Positions 42,950 through 47,244 of a stretch of DNA of 47,244 nt are shown one piece after another. Source of the stretch: Spirogloea muscicola (lineage: Eukaryota > Streptophyta > Zygnematophyceae > Spirogloeales > Spirogloeaceae); contig WELB01000079.1 of the NCBI GenBank assembly GCA_009602725.1, positions 205,995 to 253,238 of the forward strand, in the 5' to 3' direction. Under the pieces are notes generated by a model. The model was not told the DNA's origin and made no database searches. It worked only from the letters and a program-made list of their open reading frames with translations. Each line of letters opens with the position of its first letter. The first letter of the stretch is position 1. Position numbers and translations under genes: made by a program.

Positions 42950-45900
42950 CTACTTGGCCTTGCCAGCCAGCTTGCTTGCCAGCTTGCTGCCTACAGCAGT
43001 GTCTGGGTTGGCCGCGCCATCGCCTTGTAATTTACCCTGGACTCCACGCTTCCTCTTCAGGTCGGTCATCATCTTGTTGACATACATTATATAGCCACCC
43101 ACGTTGAACTTGCGCGCACATCCATTCCGATTCATGTAGCGGATTTTGCCAAACACGGGGCGCTCCCCCCAGCCCTGCCCAGGATGCTGATGCCAAGTAT
43201 CAGCTCCAAGAGCTTCCACTGACAAAATATGGCCACTTTCATGGTGAGAACTCTCAGGGACCTCTTGGAAGTGCCTTGAAATCTCAATAGAAAGACTTGG
43301 AGCTTTCTAATCTGCAAAGTATGAGAACTTGCACGAAGCACAGATGGACGACAATGTATCACAGAGATGACACTGAAGCAGACCCGGTCGTGGATAGCAG
43401 CGAGGGACCACATGCAGCCCGTGTAGCCATTGGGGTCCCTCCCATCCAACTCATACTGCATGTGGAGGATAGAGCGCGAGGGGACGAGCAATGGGCAATG
43501 TGAGGAGGTCACTGATGCCCGACCTGGTCATGGACGCCAGCTATCGACCACATGCACCCAACGTACCCATTGGGATCTCGGCCGTCCACCTCGTACTGGA
43601 GCATCACACTTGCAGTTGAGCAGAAGCATGCACATAGACAAGATGCTGCCAGAATCTAGCAGAGACCCCTCACTGATAGCTCAAGGTATAAACGAAGGCA
43701 TGCAGAGGTGATCGAAGACAGCCACGAACATGTGTGTGCAAAATACAGAAGCATGATATACAGCTCATTATGACTGTGCACCTTGTCATTCAAGTAGATA
43801 GCACTCGCAATTGCTTCTTCTGGGCTTGCTGTCCACTCAAGGATCTTCTTGGCCCAGTACATTCTGTCATGAGTAGATGCTGTGTGTAAGCTCATGAGCC
43901 TTCTTGCCTGGTACAGCAGGTAAGGTCTGCGGATGTATCTGAACGGATGTATCTGAACCATCTAAGTGAACCATCTAACAAGCTAGGAGCAAGAAGAATC
44001 ACTCGGATGCTACAAGTAACTCAGCAGAAGTGGCATAAGATGACGACCAACACTGATAAAACGAAGCTGGAATTAGAGATCCAGAGGAGAAGCCAACTTA
44101 CCTCATGAAGCCGTGCATCTTCCCATAGTGCACCATCTCTAACTGGGCTGCATTCCAGAGCTGTCAAGATTGAGGACATGTGATTGAGGGAGAGAGTCAG
44201 CCAACCAGGATGCGGAGAGTGCAGAAATGTGTATCGAAGTCTGTAGGGGATTGGGAGCTGCAAAAGTCCACTATAGCTGGAGGAAAAGCAAGTGAAGGAA
44301 CACTACTGATGCACCAATATCTTGTTAAAATTGAATCACCAGCAATTGTCATAGCCAAAATCAATGGACTCACATCGTCATACGTTTTGGCTTGCTCCAA
44401 CTCGTCTCTCCTGCGCGCAAGCAAGGCGACCGATGCTGCTGATAAATCTCAATGCAGGAGGCATCCAATGAACAGAAATGCAGCTGCCGAGCAGGGCAAT
44501 ATGCACCACGGGAGATGCCTAGCTCACGTGTACAGAAACTCTCGTTTGTCCTGGGCGTGCTTGGCAAGGCTGGCCCGGGCCCACTCCCAGGCGCCGCCAA
44601 GGTTGTCGTACTCTGGCTGGTAGTAGCAGTAATTGTCTGCGAGCTCCCGGCGCACCACCAGCTCCTCTAGGAAGGAGTCTGCTGGCTGTGCTACAAGAGT
44701 AAAGTGTAAGCCCTCAACGCAGATCCTATACACAACTGTCAGACAAAAATTTAAGGCCTAAATTTAATCAGCTTACGATCAGTTTCCAAGCCTGGAACAC
44801 CCAGCATTCACCTTAGGGAACTGCTTGCGGACAGCCTTGGCCTCCAGGGCACAGCGCTGCGCCGCAATATGGCCGTAGTGTAACCAGGCGGACAGGCCGG
44901 ATGTCCCCAGCGGCTTCCCAGGATCATTGCGGTCCTGGTCGTACTTTGCCAAGCGTGTCCTGAGGAAGGTCTTGAGGCCCTCCATTGCTGCCTGTGCTCC
45001 CGGCTTGATCCAGTCCACCTCGGGGACAGCGGCCCCCACCCTGGCAAAACATGACTGACGAGGCTTGAGTTATGAAAGTGGAGCGGCAACTTCAGCACTC
45101 TTGGCAACCTTGACAGATACAGAGCAGAGAGCCAGAGGCTAAGCGTAGATTGTGTGAGTGGTGGGACCAAGCAGTGCATTATGACGTCCTCGCAAGCTCA
45201 GTCTGCATGTATTTAAGCTGAGACGCAGCTTGCCTGTGCCGAGCTTTCTTACGACTGATTATTTGCACGAAGCGAACAACTCAAAGGGCTCATACTTGGT
45301 GACTTCTTTGATGAGATTATCCCAGTCAATGGAGTCTGGTGACGAGCTGCTCCATGGGTGCTCAAGCTTCGGCATTGGGCAGTACTCGCAGAGGTACTCA
45401 TTCAGGTGGCGGTGGATCTTGGTGCGGATTGTGCGCGCTGCATACTCCAACTGCAGCAGCAAATATCGACGGCAGCTGCGTTGTAAAAGTGTTGAGAAGG
45501 TACAAGAACTCACTGCACTTCGAATTGCTAAACCTCGTAGTCAAATTGGCACATTCTAGGTACTTGATGCATACTCAAGTGAGGGCCTTCTCAATTGTTC
45601 CCATCATTGTATGAAGCAGTAACGCTCGTGGGGTGTGTACTTGACACAATGAGAGAATGATGCTGGCAGCAGCAGTAGACCTTGTCGGAAGCCACCCAGC
45701 ATGGCACCACATTGTGGGCGTCGACCTCATGTACGGCAACATGGTCTGGTACCGCGGCACAGATGCCGTCGCGCCACTGCCGCCCAATGCGCAGCGGCGA
45801 GAAGTCCATGACCAGCAGGGATGCTCCGCTCCTCTTCAGGAAGGCAGGAACCGTCTCCTCTGCTCTCCCCTGGATCTCGACACAGCTCGTATTGGTGATG

Positions 45901-47244
45901 GGACCTGTCGTGCTACACCCATTGCACCGAGTTGCGCAACGTGGACAACTAGCATGCAGCCCTATATGTCCTGTATTTATGTGAGAGAAAGCACACACCT
46001 TTATGAATGTAGACTGCTAAAGAATGCTCTTCCTGAAACATGGTTCACTGACAATAGACAGACCCCATTGCTGATGTCCGCATAATGGGAAAGCGAGCAG
46101 GGGAAGGAGGGGGGATGGTGCACCTGGAAGAGGAAGAAAGGGATGCCCATGTCAGCCAGGGCGGCCTGCATCTCGCGCAGGCCGCGCAGCATGAAGCCGA
46201 AGTGGCGCGCCTGGGCGTTCAGGAAGCTGGCCACGAGGTTGAAGACCACCGCCAGCGCCACGCCGCGAGCCTTGGCCTGGGAACGGCATGGCATCACGTC
46301 TGTCCCGAATGTCAGTCGTAGGATCCAGCGGCTGGTAGGACGGACTGTCCACAGAGAAACACACATTGTTGTGTGTCTCTATTACTTACTATTACTACTT
46401 TCTAACTCCTGCCACTCCACGACAAGAGTAACACTGCCAAGTCAAGCTGCCATAGTCTGCAGCTGTGGGCTGTCGCCCTCATCTTTGCACCAACGGCTCC
46501 ATGAAGCGAGCAATCTCCGCCAGGGGAGCACTGCAGTGCTTGCCTAACCGGCACGCATTAAGTGCTGCGTGTGAAGGTCGCAGGCTAGTCATGGTCTAAC
46601 AAGGGGAAAGGCTACGCAAGGCTAGCCCTGCTCGGTACCTGCTCCGCAGCGTAGAGCAGGGCCCAGTTGTCCACGGCGCGCTGGTCGCGCGACACCCAGT
46701 ACACGACGGGGCCGTCGCCGGGGTGCCCGGGCTTCAGGACGCGCACGCGGCCCTTGTTGACGCCGGCTGGGACCTTGGCCCTGCCCGCCGGAGCCGCGTC
46801 CTCGACTGCAGCGCTCTCTGCGGCTGCATCCTCAGCTTTGGCAGCCGCTGCCGTCGCCGCCGCCGCAGTCCCCTTCTTCTTGGCCGTGGCGGCCGAGCCA
46901 TTGGCACTGCGGACACAGCGCCGGCGAGCGCAGTCGCAAGGTCAGGCGCTCGGAGGCCCGCGCTGTGCATTGAGCTTTCTTGCCTAGTTACACTCAACAT
47001 ACGTTTCAGTTAGTCTAACCAAGTTTCCTAATGAAGAGGGAGCCTCGATGGAAGGTGCGGAGGCGTGGCTGGCGTCGAGCTGCGTCGAGGGCCCCCGGCG
47101 CACCTGCGCTGGCTACTGCCGCTCTTGCGCTTGGCGCTGTCGGCGCCCGGGGCAGCGCCTTGCGTGGGGGGCTCGCCAGCCGCAGGGCCCGGCACCGCCT
47201 CGGAAGCGCCCGCCGCGGCGGCGGCGGCGGCGGCCTTGGACGGC
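42950..47244 (-). CDS. PHR2: Class II CPD photolyase (5' end outside window)
   Basis: Light-driven FAD enzyme that splits cyclobutane pyrimidine dimers. Exons: 47244..47104 (partial), 46906..46639, 46276..46124, 45869..45681, 45450..45296, 45040..44812, 44685..44528, 44410..44374, 44160..44102, 43863..43782, 43595..43524 and/or 43455..43384, and 43174..42950; every junction agrees in phase. The N-terminal tail is Ala/Lys-rich. Then come [149 protein letters not shown] and [12 protein letters not shown]. These are the conserved FAD- and DNA-binding blocks of class II enzymes, unlike class I/cryptochromes. The Lys-rich tail ([11 protein letters not shown]) is unremarkable. About 590 codons are visible, so the enzyme appears functional. 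Confidence 0.95.
43384..43595 (-). repeat. Tandemly duplicated 72-base photolyase exon
   Basis: Two exons of exactly 72 bases, 43595..43524 and 43455..43384, are separated by a 68-base intron. The first encodes [20 protein letters not shown] and then VHDQ; the second [20 protein letters not shown] and then IHDR. Both start after a CAG acceptor, end before GT and keep phase 0, so either or both can be spliced in without changing frame. The first copy is closer to the family consensus. Confidence 0.85.

Noticed and set aside
43925-43985. Short tandem words (GGATGTATCTGAAC and GAACCATCTAA, each twice)
   Set aside because: They lie in a photolyase intron and are too short and few to mean more than local slippage.

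Overview
The window is nuclear DNA of a green alga, most likely a trebouxiophyte-type chlorophyte (class inferred, not proven). Genes are split into many short exons, typically 50-250 bases, by GT-AG introns. First exons are extremely GC-rich with (GCC)n/(GGC)n runs. The gene set is plant/algal: a thylakoid FtsH protease, a double-AP2 transcription factor, a class II CPD photolyase and a plastid-type O-methyltransferase. No single open frame covers a whole gene, so I traced genes by joining exons whose reading phase, splice sites and family motifs agree.

Left to right. 1221-5595 (+) holds a double-AP2 (ANT-like) transcription factor. 6549-13535 (-) is a 22-exon alanyl-tRNA synthetase whose 5' end runs into a poly-A run and a 424-base gap. 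14083-14208 (+) is the C-terminal end of what looks like COP9 signalosome subunit 9, followed after only 19 bases by the start of a DnaJ-type zinc-finger protein (14228-15056, +). 15800-19636 (-) encodes a type A thylakoid FtsH, also broken at its 5' end by poly-A. 20500-22460 is a repeat island: a Ty3/gypsy pol remnant, part of it duplicated as a large inverted repeat, plus copies of a short palindromic repeat that recurs across the window. 23530-26094 (+) is a SAM-dependent O-methyltransferase.

27186-31144 (-) is the most unusual gene: an 11-exon cellular gene with an integrase zinc finger and integrase core of the KRBA2/Ginger type, apparently without its catalytic triad, ending in a SAM domain. 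33586-35853 (-) fuses a VHL beta-like domain to an HExxH zinc metallopeptidase. 37657-39310 (-) is a complete four-exon coactosin-like ADF-H protein. 40801-42361 (+) is a Nudix hydrolase. 42950-47244 (-) is a class II CPD photolyase, incomplete at the window edge, with one 72-base exon tandemly duplicated.

The genes do not form one pathway. FtsH (photosystem II repair) and photolyase (UV damage repair) are both light-stress functions, but their proximity is probably coincidental. The likely novel items are the domesticated integrase, the duplicated photolyase exon, the CSN9/zinc-finger two-cistron arrangement and the dispersed palindromic repeat. Gaps and poly-A runs at several first exons look like assembly failures in extreme GC.
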